From Pseudomonadota bacterium (GTDB taxonomy: Bacteria; Myxococcota_A; UBA796; UBA9615), in contig JAAESI010000038.1 in NCBI GenBank assembly GCA_024229515.1, positions 80,716-144,715 on the forward strand: a stretch of 64,000 nucleotides of DNA, written 5' to 3'. Numbering within the stretch: the stretch's first letter is position 1; every line of letters begins with the position of its first letter. The notes beneath the pieces are model-generated. The model did no database searches. It worked only from the letters and a program-made list of their open reading frames with translations, and was not told the DNA's origin. A program made the translations under genes and the position numbers. Positions 26,191 to 34,451 of this stretch are shown one piece after another.

Positions 26191-26460
26191 CTACAGGTCT
26201 GGGAGGGCGCGGAAGAACGTGGCGGCCTTTCCGATGGCCAAAACGATCTCGGAGCCGGTGGATTCGGCCAGGGCTCGCTGTTGTTCCTTCCGCAGTTTTC
26301 GATCTGCGGTGGGGAATCGAACCTTGATCAAGTCCTGCGTGGCGAACGCGGATTCGACGTACGCAACGAATGCGTCGGTCATTCCTTCGTCGCCCACGGC
26401 GGCGCCGGGGGGGAGTTTGTGAGCCCGTCCTCTCAATTCGCTTCGCTGCTGGCGGTTCAC
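26191..26460 (-). CDS. yhbY: YhbY/CRM-domain RNA-binding protein
   Basis: The 89-aa single-domain protein matches the CRS1/YhbY (CRM) fold: ELRGRAHKLPPGAAVGDEG, then LIKVRF, and the C-terminal strand SGSEIVLAIGKAATFFR-type sequence ending in RALPDL. The GxxG-like loop is GDEG. The family binds 23S rRNA precursors in late 50S assembly. The start is GTG 26460 with AAGGAAG upstream. It sits 10 nt before sucA and may share its transcript. Confidence 0.85.
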   Translation of the reverse strand: MNRQQRSELRGRAHKLPPGAAVGDEGMTDAFVAYVESAFATQDLIKVRFPTADRKLRKEQQRALAESTGSEIVLAIGKAATFFRALPDL

Positions 26461-26536
26461 GCGAGACTTCCTTTCCGTCGATAATGGAGAAGGTGACTGA
26501 TCCAAAAGCACAGGTCGAGCGTCCGGGAGCACCGCG

Positions 26537-27292
26537 GTGATCCTGACGCTCGTGCGCCACGGCGAGACGCTGAGCAATGCCACCGGGACGTGGCAGGGGC
26601 AAGGCGATTCGCAGTTGAGTCCGTTGGGGCTCAAGCAGGCCGAGCTGCTCGGCGAGCGGCTGGAGCGGGTGCATTTCGACAGGGTCGTCTCCTCGGATCT
26701 GCGCCGCGCAGTGGAGACGTCCGAGCTTCTGGGCAAGCCCTACACCTGCGATCCGGCGTTCCGGGAGATCGACCTGGGGAGCTGGGAAGGGCTCACGCGC
26801 GAGCAAGTGCGCGAGGCGTTCCCGGACGAGCTCGCGGCGCTGAGCCGCGGTGAGGACCTCCCGGTCGGGGGAGGCGAGAGCTGGCTCGATGTGCAGCGTC
26901 GCACCCTGGCCGCCCTCGAGGAGCTGCGGGGGGAGCAAGACGTGCTGTTGGTCGCCCACGGGGGCGTGATCCTGACGCTCATGTGCGCCCTCGTCGGTCG
27001 CGGCGTCGGCACCGTCCGTCCCCTCGGGCGGCTGCTCAACACGTCGATGACCACGATCGAGCTTGGCGACGAGACCATCGTGCACCGCTACAACGACGCC
27101 GATCACTGCGACGCCGATGGCGTCTGGCGGGAAGCCGCCAAGCGCGGACACGACGTCGCGATCCAGCCCGGCGGGGAGCCGGGAATCGTCGGTGACGCGA
27201 GGCTGGGGGAGCTGGAGCCGGGCCGCTGCGGGCTGCTCGAGGTCTCTTCGGACAAGACGGTGGTCGCCGCCTGGAACGTCGTCCGCCCCTAG
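26537..27292 (+). CDS. histidine phosphatase family protein (phosphoglycerate mutase-like)
   Basis: The 251-aa product carries the full histidine-phosphatase signature: LVRHGETLSNATG with the phospho-accepting His8, FDRVVSSDLRRAVETSELL, the acid/base region FREIDLGSWEGLTREQV, and the second catalytic His in VLLVAHGGVILTL. The C-terminal 80 residues (RYNDADHCDADGVW onward) are an addition beyond the usual core and hint at a specialised substrate. It is cytosolic. It starts with GTG 26537, divergently from yhbY, and ends directly against the sensor kinase gene. Confidence 0.85.
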   Translation: MILTLVRHGETLSNATGTWQGQGDSQLSPLGLKQAELLGERLERVHFDRVVSSDLRRAVETSELLGKPYTCDPAFREIDLGSWEGLTREQVREAFPDELAALSRGEDLPVGGGESWLDVQRRTLAALEELRGEQDVLLVAHGGVILTLMCALVGRGVGTVRPLGRLLNTSMTTIELGDETIVHRYNDADHCDADGVWREAAKRGHDVAIQPGGEPGIVGDARLGELEPGRCGLLEVSSDKTVVAAWNVVRP

Positions 27293-28765
27293 TCAGTCCG
27301 CCGCGGGGAGGGTGAACCGGAACGTGGCTCCCTCGCCGGGGGTGGACTCCGCCCAGATGTGCCCGCCGTGCTGCATCACGATTTTCCGGGCCACCGCGAG
27401 GCCGATTCCCGTGCCTTCGACGTCCTTGACGTCCGGTCCGCGGCGGAAGACGGCGAAGATCGCCTCGAGCGCGTCGGGGGCGATGCCGCGGCCGTTGTCC
27501 GCGATCGCCACTTCCCAGCGTCCACCGGTGCGTTTGGCCGAGACCGTGACCCGCGGCGGATCGCCCGCGAACTTGATCGCGTTGGCGACGAGGTTCTGGA
27601 CGAGCTGGCGGAGCCGGGTGTCCGAGCCCATCACCGTGGGCAGGGGCGTGGTCCGCGTGATCTCGTCGCCGATGCTCAGGTCCTGGATGACCTCGTCGAG
27701 CACCTGATCGAGGGAGACTTCAACCGCGGTGAGGGCCGAGGCGCCCACGCTGGAGTACTCCAGCAGGTCGTCCACCAGCCGCCCCATGCGCAGCGACGAG
27801 CGCTCGAGCAGCTCCAGGGCGCGCTGGTCGTTGGGATCGAGCTTCCCCACGGCCGCCTCGCGCACCATGCTCGAGCTGAGCGTGATCGACTGCAGGGGGG
27901 TTAGGAGGTCGTGGGCCAGCACCGACGCAAACGCGGCCAGCTCGGAGTTGCGCTCCTCCAACGCCTCGTTGGCGTCGGCGCGGGCCTGGGCGACGTCCAG
28001 CGCGTCCTTCCGGGCGCGAGCCTGGATGACGGCGAGGGCGGACAGCGCGAGGCCGGGCACGAGGACCAGCAGCAACAACACCGTCAGGTCCCACGTGCCG
28101 CTGATCGCGTCGCCGCGGCTGATGATGGGGAGGCTGACCTCGAGCACGCCCCGCACGTCGCCTTCGGCCCAGCCGCTCCTGGGGGTGTCGGGGTGGCTGT
28201 TGTGGCACCCGACGCAGGCGGCGCGCATGCGGTCCGCGGTGGCGTAGCGGATCCGGTCCCCCTCGAGGCGGTAGAAGCTCTCGGTGGGGTGGGCCGTCAG
28301 GTAGGCCCAGGCTTCCTGGTCGAAGGCGTCGACCAGGCCGCCGGTCTCCGCTCGCCACGGAAACGGGTGCGGGCTGTACAGCCGGGTGCTGCCTCCCCCG
28401 CTGCCGGAGATGCGGGCGCCCAGCTCCATCGACAGGGTCGCCGGCAGGGGGATGGCATGCGGCCGCTCGGCGTAGTCGTGGGTGACCTCGACGCCGAGGG
28501 GGAGCACGGCCGCCACGACCTCTTCGGTGTAGAGGGTGCGGAAGACGGCCAGAGCCTGGGTGTAGTCGGCCGCGGCCTGCACCGCCTGCTGCTCAAGGAC
28601 CGCTCGCTCGTGCAGCAGCCCGAGGAAGAGCGCGAGCGCCGCGGCGAGGGCCAGGAGCACGACAAACAGGGGCGCAGTGTGGCGATACAGCCACGTGTGC
28701 GCGCGCCGCGGCGGTTGCCGCGGGCTCTGGCCCGATTCCCCGATGTCCCCGTCCTCCCCGGGCAC
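27293..28765 (-). CDS. sensor histidine kinase with DUF3365/Tll0287-like haem-type sensor domain
   Basis: The 490-aa product has a first membrane helix (LFVVLLALAAALALFLGLL), a periplasmic region of about 170 residues with one CxxCH motif (AACVGCHNSHP) typical of covalent haem binding in DUF3365 domains, and a second membrane helix (LTVLLLLVLVPGLALSALAV). The cytoplasmic kinase follows: H-box FASVLAHDLLTPLQS, N-box NLVANAIKF, and G-boxes DNGRGIAP and GTGIGLAV. It probably senses redox state or a diatomic gas. No response regulator lies next to it. The GTG at 28765 gives a short cytoplasmic N-terminus; longer starts would overlap the divergent tesB promoter. Confidence 0.85.
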   Translation of the reverse strand: MPGEDGDIGESGQSPRQPPRRAHTWLYRHTAPLFVVLLALAAALALFLGLLHERAVLEQQAVQAAADYTQALAVFRTLYTEEVVAAVLPLGVEVTHDYAERPHAIPLPATLSMELGARISGSGGGSTRLYSPHPFPWRAETGGLVDAFDQEAWAYLTAHPTESFYRLEGDRIRYATADRMRAACVGCHNSHPDTPRSGWAEGDVRGVLEVSLPIISRGDAISGTWDLTVLLLLVLVPGLALSALAVIQARARKDALDVAQARADANEALEERNSELAAFASVLAHDLLTPLQSITLSSSMVREAAVGKLDPNDQRALELLERSSLRMGRLVDDLLEYSSVGASALTAVEVSLDQVLDEVIQDLSIGDEITRTTPLPTVMGSDTRLRQLVQNLVANAIKFAGDPPRVTVSAKRTGGRWEVAIADNGRGIAPDALEAIFAVFRRGPDVKDVEGTGIGLAVARKIVMQHGGHIWAESTPGEGATFRFTLPAAD

Positions 28766-28790
28766 TCTAACGCTGTCCGGGCAGCTAGGG

Positions 28791-28796
28791 CACAAT
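28791..28796 (+). promoter_or_regulatory. putative -10 box CACAAT, leaderless promoter of tesB
   Basis: CACAAT is followed by CCCGCG and then the ATG at 28803. The 13-mer GGCACAATCCCGC here recurs upstream of hpt (31797-31809), which supports a shared promoter motif. Confidence 0.45.
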
Positions 28797-28802
28797 CCCG
28801 CG

Positions 28803-29693
28803 ATGCGGCCGGTCCTCAGTGAACTCCTCGATCTCCTCAAGCTCGAACGCATCGAGGAGAACCTCTTCCGTGGCCACTCCCAGGACCTGGGGTGGGGGCA
28901 GGTCTTCGGCGGGCAGGTGCTGGGGCAGGCGCTGAGCGCGGCGGCGCAGACGGTCCCCGAAGAGCGGCCGGTGCACTCGATGCACGGCTACTTCCTGCGG
29001 GTCGGCGATGCCAGCCGGCCGATCGTCTACACGGTCGACACCATCCGCGACGGCAAGAGCTTCACCACCCGGCGGGTGGTCGCGATCCAGGGCGGCAAGC
29101 CGATCTTCAACCTCGCGGCGTCGTTCCAGAAGATCGAAGTCGGCCACGATCATCAGCGAGCGCAGAAGCTCGAGGTGCCTCCGCCCGAGGATCTGATGTC
29201 GGAGATGGAGTTGGCCGCGAAGGTCATCGGCAAGGTCCCCGAGTACCTGCGGGCCCGCGCGCTGGCGGAGCGGCCGATCGAGATCCGTCCGGTGGATCCC
29301 GTGGACCCGATGAACCCGGAGGTGCGGGAGCCGTCCAAGCAGTTCTGGTTCCGGGCCATCGACACGCTGCCGGACGAAGCGTCGGTGCACCGCTACCTGA
29401 TGGCGTACGCCTCGGACTTCGGCTTCCTCACCACCGCGCTGCTGCCCCACGGGGTGTCCTGGCTGACGCCGGGCATGCAGGTCGCCAGCCTGGACCACGC
29501 GATGTGGTTCCACCGGCCGTTCCGCCTGGACGAGTGGCTGCTCTACGAGGTGGAGTCGCCGTCCGCCAGCGGGGCCCGCGGGCTGGCCTGGGGGCGCTTC
29601 TACACGCGCGACGGCGACCTGGTTGCGTCCGCCGCCCAGGAGGGGTTGATGCGGAACTGGGAGCTCCAGAAGGAGACGGATAAGCCCGGATAA
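28803..29693 (+). CDS. tesB: acyl-CoA thioesterase II
   Basis: The 296-aa product matches TesB, a double hot-dog fold. The N-terminal half has LERIEENLFRGHSQDLGW, GGQVLGQALSAAAQTV and VHSMHGYFLRVGD. The C-terminal half has the characteristic MAYASDFGFLTTALLPHG, QVASLDHAMWFHRPFRLDEW and GRFYTRDGDLVASAAQEGLM. It hydrolyses medium- and long-chain acyl-CoA to free fatty acid and CoA in the cytosol. It appears to be monocistronic with a leaderless promoter. A 6-bp hairpin overlaps its stop codon. Confidence 0.92.
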   Translation: MRPVLSELLDLLKLERIEENLFRGHSQDLGWGQVFGGQVLGQALSAAAQTVPEERPVHSMHGYFLRVGDASRPIVYTVDTIRDGKSFTTRRVVAIQGGKPIFNLAASFQKIEVGHDHQRAQKLEVPPPEDLMSEMELAAKVIGKVPEYLRARALAERPIEIRPVDPVDPMNPEVREPSKQFWFRAIDTLPDEASVHRYLMAYASDFGFLTTALLPHGVSWLTPGMQVASLDHAMWFHRPFRLDEWLLYEVESPSASGARGLAWGRFYTRDGDLVASAAQEGLMRNWELQKETDKPG

Positions 29694-29700
29694 GCGGGCT
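29683..29700 (+). terminator. hairpin overlapping the tesB stop codon
   Basis: AGCCCG (29683-29688) and CGGGCT (29695-29700) form a 6-bp stem with a 6-nt loop containing the TAA stop. No U-tract follows, so intrinsic termination is doubtful. Confidence 0.25.
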
Positions 29701-29767
29701 CGGGACAAACCCGGAATCCCCCTCGGTTCGAGGCGGGCATGTCGCTCGCTCACCTGGGAGATTCACC

Positions 29768-30226
29768 ATGTCCGTTCGTCTGTTCGTCTTCGTCCTCGTG
29801 CTCGCGGTTCCTTCGCTGGCGTCCGCCCAGATCAACGGGGGCGGTCCCCTCGGCGGCCCCGTCGTCGGCCAGGGGCTGGCCAGCTGTCCGCTGGGGGTCA
29901 TCCAGGGGCCGAACATCGATGAGGGGCGTGTGGCCAGCCCGCTGGGTGTCTGCGGGCCGGAGGCCTGGTCGGTCCAGGAGGCGGAAGCCGTGCCGTTCGT
30001 GCCGCCGGGCGCGCCCGATTGCACCGTGCTGTCCGGCTGGGCGCTGGGGGACCTCAACTGGGCCGGCGAGTGCAAGGGCGACGAGGTCGCGTCGGTGACC
30101 GTCATCGGCGAGGTCGGCGCAGACGAGCTCGGCTGCGCGGTCCCCGAGGTCTACGACGGGCACGCACCCTCGCTGATGGCCGGGGTGCACCCCGAGGATC
30201 GGCTGCTGCTGGTCTGCTTCGACTAG
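29768..30226 (+). CDS. small secreted protein of unknown function
   Basis: The 152-aa product has a signal peptide (MSVRLFVFVLVLAVPSLASA) and a Gly/Pro-rich mature part with six Cys (ASCPLGV, GVCGPEAW, PDCTVLSG, GECKGDE, LGCAVPE and the last residues VCFD). An even Cys count suggests three disulfides. No family is recognised. GGGAG about 8 nt before the ATG supports the start. Its end overlaps the end of the convergent gene by 4 nt. Confidence 0.6.
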   Translation: MSVRLFVFVLVLAVPSLASAQINGGGPLGGPVVGQGLASCPLGVIQGPNIDEGRVASPLGVCGPEAWSVQEAEAVPFVPPGAPDCTVLSGWALGDLNWAGECKGDEVASVTVIGEVGADELGCAVPEVYDGHAPSLMAGVHPEDRLLLVCFD

Positions 30227-31784
30227 TCCTCGAAGCTGAGGGCGCCACGGAGCGCGGTCAATCGTTCGACGGCCGCGGTCCAGGCGTCCTCATCGGTGAA
30301 GCCGTAGCGCTTGTTGCCGTGCACGACGGTCCAGCCGTAGCCGGCGAGGCCGCAGTACAGGAGCTCGAACGTGTTCTTGATGTGGTCGTCGAACACGTAG
30401 AAGCCGCCGGGTGCGCCAGGCTGCCAGTCGACCGCGACGATGCCGCGCTCGACCATCGTCTCGTTCACGATCCACTCGCCCTGCTCGACCCCCTTGCTGC
30501 CGACGTCGGGGAAGTCCTGCCAGAGGAAGTCCGGCGACTGCCGCGCGCTGCCGGCGACGTCGGGGCCCGGCGCGACGGGGCAGGTGGCGACGATGGCGCC
30601 CTGGGCGTCCCGGCGCAGCAGGTACTCCAGCGTCGCCTTGCCGAACCGGGCGTCGACGCCTACGCGCCAGCGCTCCGTGCGGCGTTCGCGGTCCTCGGCC
30701 AGGCGCTGGTTGTCGATGGCGGTGACGGTGCCGTTCCAGACCTCGGCGTCGGCGTCGGTGTCGGCGTTGATGTTTCGGCCCAGCCGCAGGGCGATGCCGA
30801 GGAGGTTGCTGAAGACGTCGGGATCGTCCCGCTTCATCTCCCGCGACAGCGTCACATTCAGCGGCCACGTCAGCGGGATCTCGACCGTCTCGTCGGGGTC
30901 CGGGACCGCCGCGTAGGTGCCGTCCTCGCCCCGCTCCCAGCGCTCCAGCTCCGCGACGATGGCGGCGCCGTCGTCCGACCGCTCCAGAAACACCTGGAAG
31001 ACGGCCCGGTCCTCGGCGGACTGCACGTGGGTGCCGAGCAGGTCACGGCCCGGCTCAGCGTCCGGTCGGAGGTCGACCGACAGCTCCTGCGTCGTGCGAT
31101 CGAGGTATCCGGTGGTCGGGTTCACGGTGTCCAGCTGCACCTTCGCCGCGAGGGTCAGGCCGCTGACGTCGATCAGGCCGTAGTCGCCCTCGACGGTCTT
31201 GAGGAAGCGCGGGTTGTCGGCGAACGCCTCGGCGGCCTCCTCGGGGAGGGCTTCGAGGATGGACTCGAGGTAGTGGACGAACGGGGCGTCGCGTTTGAAC
31301 GAGTGGGGTAGGTGCCGGTGTCCGCGTCGTCGTAGCCGACCGCGCCCGCGTAGGCGAGATCCTGCTGGGCGCGGAACGCGTACTCGGCCCCCTCGGGGAG
31401 GGAGGCCGCGACCTGCGCGAACAGGGCGGCGCGGCGCTGGCGGACGATGGCGTTGCGGAAGAACGCGGGGCTGGCCTCGGGGAGCTCCAGGTCGTTGCCG
31501 TCGAGCACCGCCCGGTTCGCCTCCAGGGCCTGGGTCAGCGCCTCCTCGAACTCCTCGCTGCCCGGCGAAGTCCACTCGAAGGTCGGCGGCGAGGGATCTT
31601 CGGGCAGCGGCATCGCCGTGGTCAGCCGGGGGTGGGGCCGGCCCTCTCCGTCGACGAGCTCGAACAGGGTCAGGCGGCAGCGTCCCCCGGGGGTCAGAGG
31701 CTCGGCGCGGACCTTCTTGATCCGGGTGCCTCCGATCTCGGCCGAGGTGAACGCGTTCCAGGCTTCGTCGTGCAGGACCTTCAT
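30223..31784 (-). CDS. large cytosolic protein of unknown function, interrupted by one frameshift
   Basis: Translation starts at ATG 31784 (MKVLHDEAWNAFTSAEIGGT) and runs to YDDADTGTYP. There the frame is lost at a four-base run (plus-strand GGGG at 31305-31308). Adding one C on the coding strand restores HSFKRDAPFVHYLESILEAL and the rest of the protein to the stop at 30223, about 520 aa in total. No signal peptide, membrane helix or known domain is seen; the C-terminal part is acidic with many Trp (DFLWQDFPDVG, GYGWTVVHGNKRYGF). Since both halves look fully conserved, a sequencing error is more likely than decay. The gene is divergent from hpt. Confidence 0.7.
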
Positions 31785-31796
31785 GACCGGCGTTCT

Positions 31797-31809
31797 GGCA
31801 CAATCCCGC
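31797..31809 (+). promoter_or_regulatory. putative extended -10 promoter of hpt-ridA
   Basis: GGCACAATCCCGC, preceded by T to give TGGCACAAT (extended -10 form TGn-CACAAT), lies 22 nt before the ATG at 31832. A CGGAG Shine-Dalgarno lies between. The same 13-mer precedes tesB. Confidence 0.4.
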
Positions 31810-31831
31810 CTCCCTCGAAACGGAGCCCCCG

Positions 31832-32380
31832 ATGATTCCCGACATCAAACGCGTGGAGACCCTGATCTCCGCCGAAGACGTCCAGGTTCGCTGCGCCGAA
31901 CTGGGCGCCCAGATCAGCGCTGACTACGAGGGACGTGACGTCACGTTCGTCGGCATCCTCAAGGGTTCGATCCCGTTCCTGTCGGACCTCATGCGGCACG
32001 TCACGGCGCCGCTGCAGATCGACTTCCTGGAGTGCAGTTCCTACAGCGGCGGCATGCAGTCCAGCGGTGCGGTTCGGCTGGTGAAGGACCTCAGCCACAG
32101 CATCGAGGGCAAGGACGTCGTCATCGTCGAGGACATCGTCGATACGGGGCACACGCTGCGGTACCTGCTGGAGAACTTCTTGGCTCGGGGGCCGCGCTCG
32201 GTGCGCATCTGCGCCCTGCTGGACAAGCCGGAGGGCCGCGTCGACGGCGAGGAGTTCACGATCGACTACGTCGGCTTCACCATCCCGAACAAGTTCGTCG
32301 TCGGCTTCGGCCTCGATCTGGGCGGCTACTTCCGCAACCTGCCCTACGTCGGCGTCTACTCCCCTCCGGAGAGCGACTGA
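31832..32380 (+). CDS. hpt: hypoxanthine phosphoribosyltransferase
   Basis: The 182-aa product has the PRPP-binding signature VVIVEDIVDTGHTLRYLLE, an early loop GILKGSIPFLSDLMR, and the C-terminal GFTIPNKFVVGFGLDLGGY, all typical of Hpt/HprT. It converts hypoxanthine (and usually guanine) plus PRPP to IMP/GMP in purine salvage. Its TGA overlaps the ATG of ridA by one base, so the two are co-translated. Confidence 0.93.
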   Translation: MIPDIKRVETLISAEDVQVRCAELGAQISADYEGRDVTFVGILKGSIPFLSDLMRHVTAPLQIDFLECSSYSGGMQSSGAVRLVKDLSHSIEGKDVVIVEDIVDTGHTLRYLLENFLARGPRSVRICALLDKPEGRVDGEEFTIDYVGFTIPNKFVVGFGLDLGGYFRNLPYVGVYSPPESD

Positions 32381-32763
32381 TGGCCCGCACGGTCGTCGCC
32401 ACCACCGACGCGCCCGCGGCGATCGGCCCCTACTCGCAGGCGATCATCGCGGGGGACTACGTGTTCACGGCCGGCCAGATCGGCCTCGACCCCGCCACCG
32501 GCACGATGCGTGAGGGCGTCGTCGCGCAAGCGGAGCAGGTCTTCAGCAACCTCGAGGCGGTGCTCGCGGCGGCCGGCTGCACGCTCGCGGACGTCGTCAA
32601 GACGACCGTCTTCGTCGCCGACATGAACGACTACGCGACCGTCAACGGCGTCTACGACTCGCACTTCGCGGCCCCGTACCCGGCCCGCTCGGCGGTGGAG
32701 GCGGCGCGGCTGCCCAAGGACGCTCGGGTCGAGATCGAGCTGGTCGCCTACCGCCCCGCGTAG
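32380..32763 (+). CDS. ridA: RidA family enamine/imine deaminase
   Basis: The 127-aa product fits RidA in length and motifs: APAAIGPYSQAIIAGDYVFT, GQIGLDPATG, QAEQVFSNLEAVLAAAG, and the C-terminal PARSAVEAARLPKDARVEIE with the substrate-binding Arg. RidA hydrolyses reactive 2-aminoacrylate and related imines formed by PLP enzymes. It is the second gene of hpt-ridA. Its last 16 nt overlap the end of the opposing TPM gene. Confidence 0.92.
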   Translation: MARTVVATTDAPAAIGPYSQAIIAGDYVFTAGQIGLDPATGTMREGVVAQAEQVFSNLEAVLAAAGCTLADVVKTTVFVADMNDYATVNGVYDSHFAAPYPARSAVEAARLPKDARVEIELVAYRPA

Positions 32764-33299
32764 AGCTTCCAGCCGCCGGCTCCGCAGGCGGCGGCGACGA
32801 GGAACAACCCCACCCAGACGATCGGCGGCGGCCCTCCCGGAGGACCCTGCCGGGGCGGCGGTTCGTGGCGGAGCTTGTCGGCGTTGGCCCGCACCTGCTC
32901 ATCGATGGCGGTCACCCCCGCCAGCAGCGCCTGGCCGAAGTTGCCGGCGGCGAAGTGGGGGACCATCTGCTCGGAGCGGACCTCGGTCAGCCACCCCTGG
33001 CCGACCGCCCGACCCGCGCCGTACCCGACATGGAACTCGAACCGGCGACGGTCCTCGACCAGGAGCATGAGCACGAAGAGTTCGGCTTCGCCGCCGAGGC
33101 CCCACTCGTGGCTGACTTCCTGGGAGAAGTCGCCGATGACGCCGTCGAAGCCGGGCACCGTCATCACGACGATCTCGAAGCCCAGGTCGTCCTTCAGCGC
33201 CTCGATGGGGGTGCGCAGGCTGTCCTCGGCGTCGTCCGAGAGGATGCCGGCGTGGTCCAGGATCGGCGATCCGCGATCGGCCGGTCCGGGCACGGTCAT
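32748..33299 (-). CDS. TPM-domain protein, membrane-anchored (first of a pair)
   Basis: The TPM domain begins at SPILDHAGILSDDAEDSL and contains EIVVMTVPGFDGV, EWGLGGEAELFVLMLLVEDR and FEFHVGYGAGRAV; a C-terminal membrane helix (WVGLFLVAAACGAGGW) follows. The ATG at 33299 gives 183 aa but cuts off an in-frame hydrophobic stretch (LILVAIASALVLLTSLDP) that is a likely signal peptide. That stretch could be reached from a GTG at 33428 (with a long Arg-rich N-region) or a non-canonical CTG at 33347 near an AGGAGG. The start is therefore unresolved. TPM proteins act in the envelope, often with LemA, as here. Confidence 0.75.
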   Translation of the reverse strand: MTVPGPADRGSPILDHAGILSDDAEDSLRTPIEALKDDLGFEIVVMTVPGFDGVIGDFSQEVSHEWGLGGEAELFVLMLLVEDRRRFEFHVGYGAGRAVGQGWLTEVRSEQMVPHFAAGNFGQALLAGVTAIDEQVRANADKLRHEPPPRQGPPGGPPPIVWVGLFLVAAACGAGGWKLYAGR

Positions 33300-33340
33300 G
33301 GGGTCGAGGCTGGTGAGCAGGACCAGCGCACTGGCGATCG

Positions 33341-34435
33341 CTACCAGGATGAGCCGGCTCCTCCTCCGCCCGAGCTGCCCCCGCCGAATCCGCCGGAGGA
33401 GAAGGAGCTCCCCGAGCTGCTGGACCACGACGAACTCGACGATGAGCTCGACGAGGAGGTGCTGATCCGCGGGATCGTGCGCGTGTAGCTCTCGTGGTAG
33501 CTGCAGTGGCTGCACGAGACCGTGATGCGGGCCGTGCCCGAGCTGGAGGTGGTGGCCGCGGTGATCGTCCGCGACGTCTTGCGCACGGTCTTGAAGTTGC
33601 AGCCCATGCACGTGCTGTAGCCCCGGAACCACTTGTTCCGGCGGCGCACGCCGACGCTGCCGCAGTCCATGCAGGCCCAGACGTCGTAGTTGACCGAGCC
33701 GATCTCCTCCTCGGTCTCCTGGCCGGCCTCGAGGTGCTCGTCTTCGGTGTCTTCGTCGAGCTTCTCGCGGTCGAGTCCGCACTCGGGGCAGCGCCTGTAG
33801 CGGCCGGTCTGGAAGGTCTGCCAGCCGAGCCAGAACCCCAACGGCGGGAACAACAGCCCGAACAGCAGCACCCAGGGGCTTGAGGTCCAGGGACGGCCGC
33901 CGGAGTTCGACGACACGGGTGGGCGGTACACCGGCGGCGCCGCGGACCCGGTCTCGGCCTCGTCGGGACTCTGGCGGAGGCGGGCGTTGATGTCAGCGAG
34001 GCCGGCGATGAGGCCGGCGCCGAACTCGCCCTGCTTGAAGTGGGGGACCATCGCCTGCTGCTGCATCGTGCCCAGCCAGCCGTCCGGCAGCGTGGACTCG
34101 AGGCCGTAGCCGGTCTCCATCTCGAGGCGGCGCTCGCCCATCACGAGCAGGACGAGCAGGCCGTTGTTGGCCTCGGCGTCGCCGATGCCCCAGGTGTTGA
34201 AGAGCTCGGTGGCGAAGCTCTTGGGGGTTCCGCCCACGTCCTGGACGGTGACGACGGCGATCTCGACCCCGAGGTCCGTGTGGAGTTCGGAGATGACGTT
34301 GTTCATCGCCGTCTCCTCTCCATCGGACAGGACGTCGGCCATGTCGGTGACCCAGCCGCCGTCGGTGCGGGGGTTGGGGACGGCCCCGACCGAGATGGCC
34401 AGGACGACAGCGAAGGCGGCAACGAAGGTGTGCAG
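33341..34435 (-). CDS. TPM-domain protein with Cys-rich and Ser/Gly-rich C-terminus, probable CTG start
   Basis: The first ATG (34342) falls inside the TPM domain, after VPNPRTDGGWVTD. Upstream, the frame encodes a perfect signal peptide (HTFVAAFAVVLAISVGA) and stays open only to a TGA, with no ATG, GTG or TTG in between. CTG at 34435 lies 9 nt after GGAGGG and is the best start, giving 364 aa. TPM core motifs are VEIAVVTVQDVGG, NTWGIGDAEANNGLLVLLVM and METGYGLESTLPDGWLG. A membrane helix (WVLLFGLLFPPLGFWLGW), four CxxC pairs (CPEC, CMDC, CMGC, CSHC; zinc-ribbon-like) and a Ser/Gly-rich tail follow. It is divergent from the LemA-like gene. Confidence 0.8.
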   Translation of the reverse strand: MHTFVAAFAVVLAISVGAVPNPRTDGGWVTDMADVLSDGEETAMNNVISELHTDLGVEIAVVTVQDVGGTPKSFATELFNTWGIGDAEANNGLLVLLVMGERRLEMETGYGLESTLPDGWLGTMQQQAMVPHFKQGEFGAGLIAGLADINARLRQSPDEAETGSAAPPVYRPPVSSNSGGRPWTSSPWVLLFGLLFPPLGFWLGWQTFQTGRYRRCPECGLDREKLDEDTEDEHLEAGQETEEEIGSVNYDVWACMDCGSVGVRRRNKWFRGYSTCMGCNFKTVRKTSRTITAATTSSSGTARITVSCSHCSYHESYTRTIPRISTSSSSSSSSSSWSSSSGSSFSSGGFGGGSSGGGGAGSSW

Positions 34436-34438
34436 TTG

Positions 34439-34444
34439 TAGAGT
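34439..34444 (+). promoter_or_regulatory. putative -10 box TAGAGT, leaderless promoter of the LemA-like gene
   Basis: TAGAGT is followed by CCCTCCC (7 nt) and the GTG at 34452. On the other strand CCCTCC is the GGAGGG ribosome-binding site of the divergent TPM gene, so the short gap is used in both directions. Confidence 0.4.
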
Positions 34445-34451
34445 CCCTCCC

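Noticed and set aside
31797..31810. Sigma-54 -24 element (TGGCAC) before hpt
   Set aside because: No TTGC-type -12 element follows at the required distance; the TGn-CACAAT reading as an extended -10 is better.
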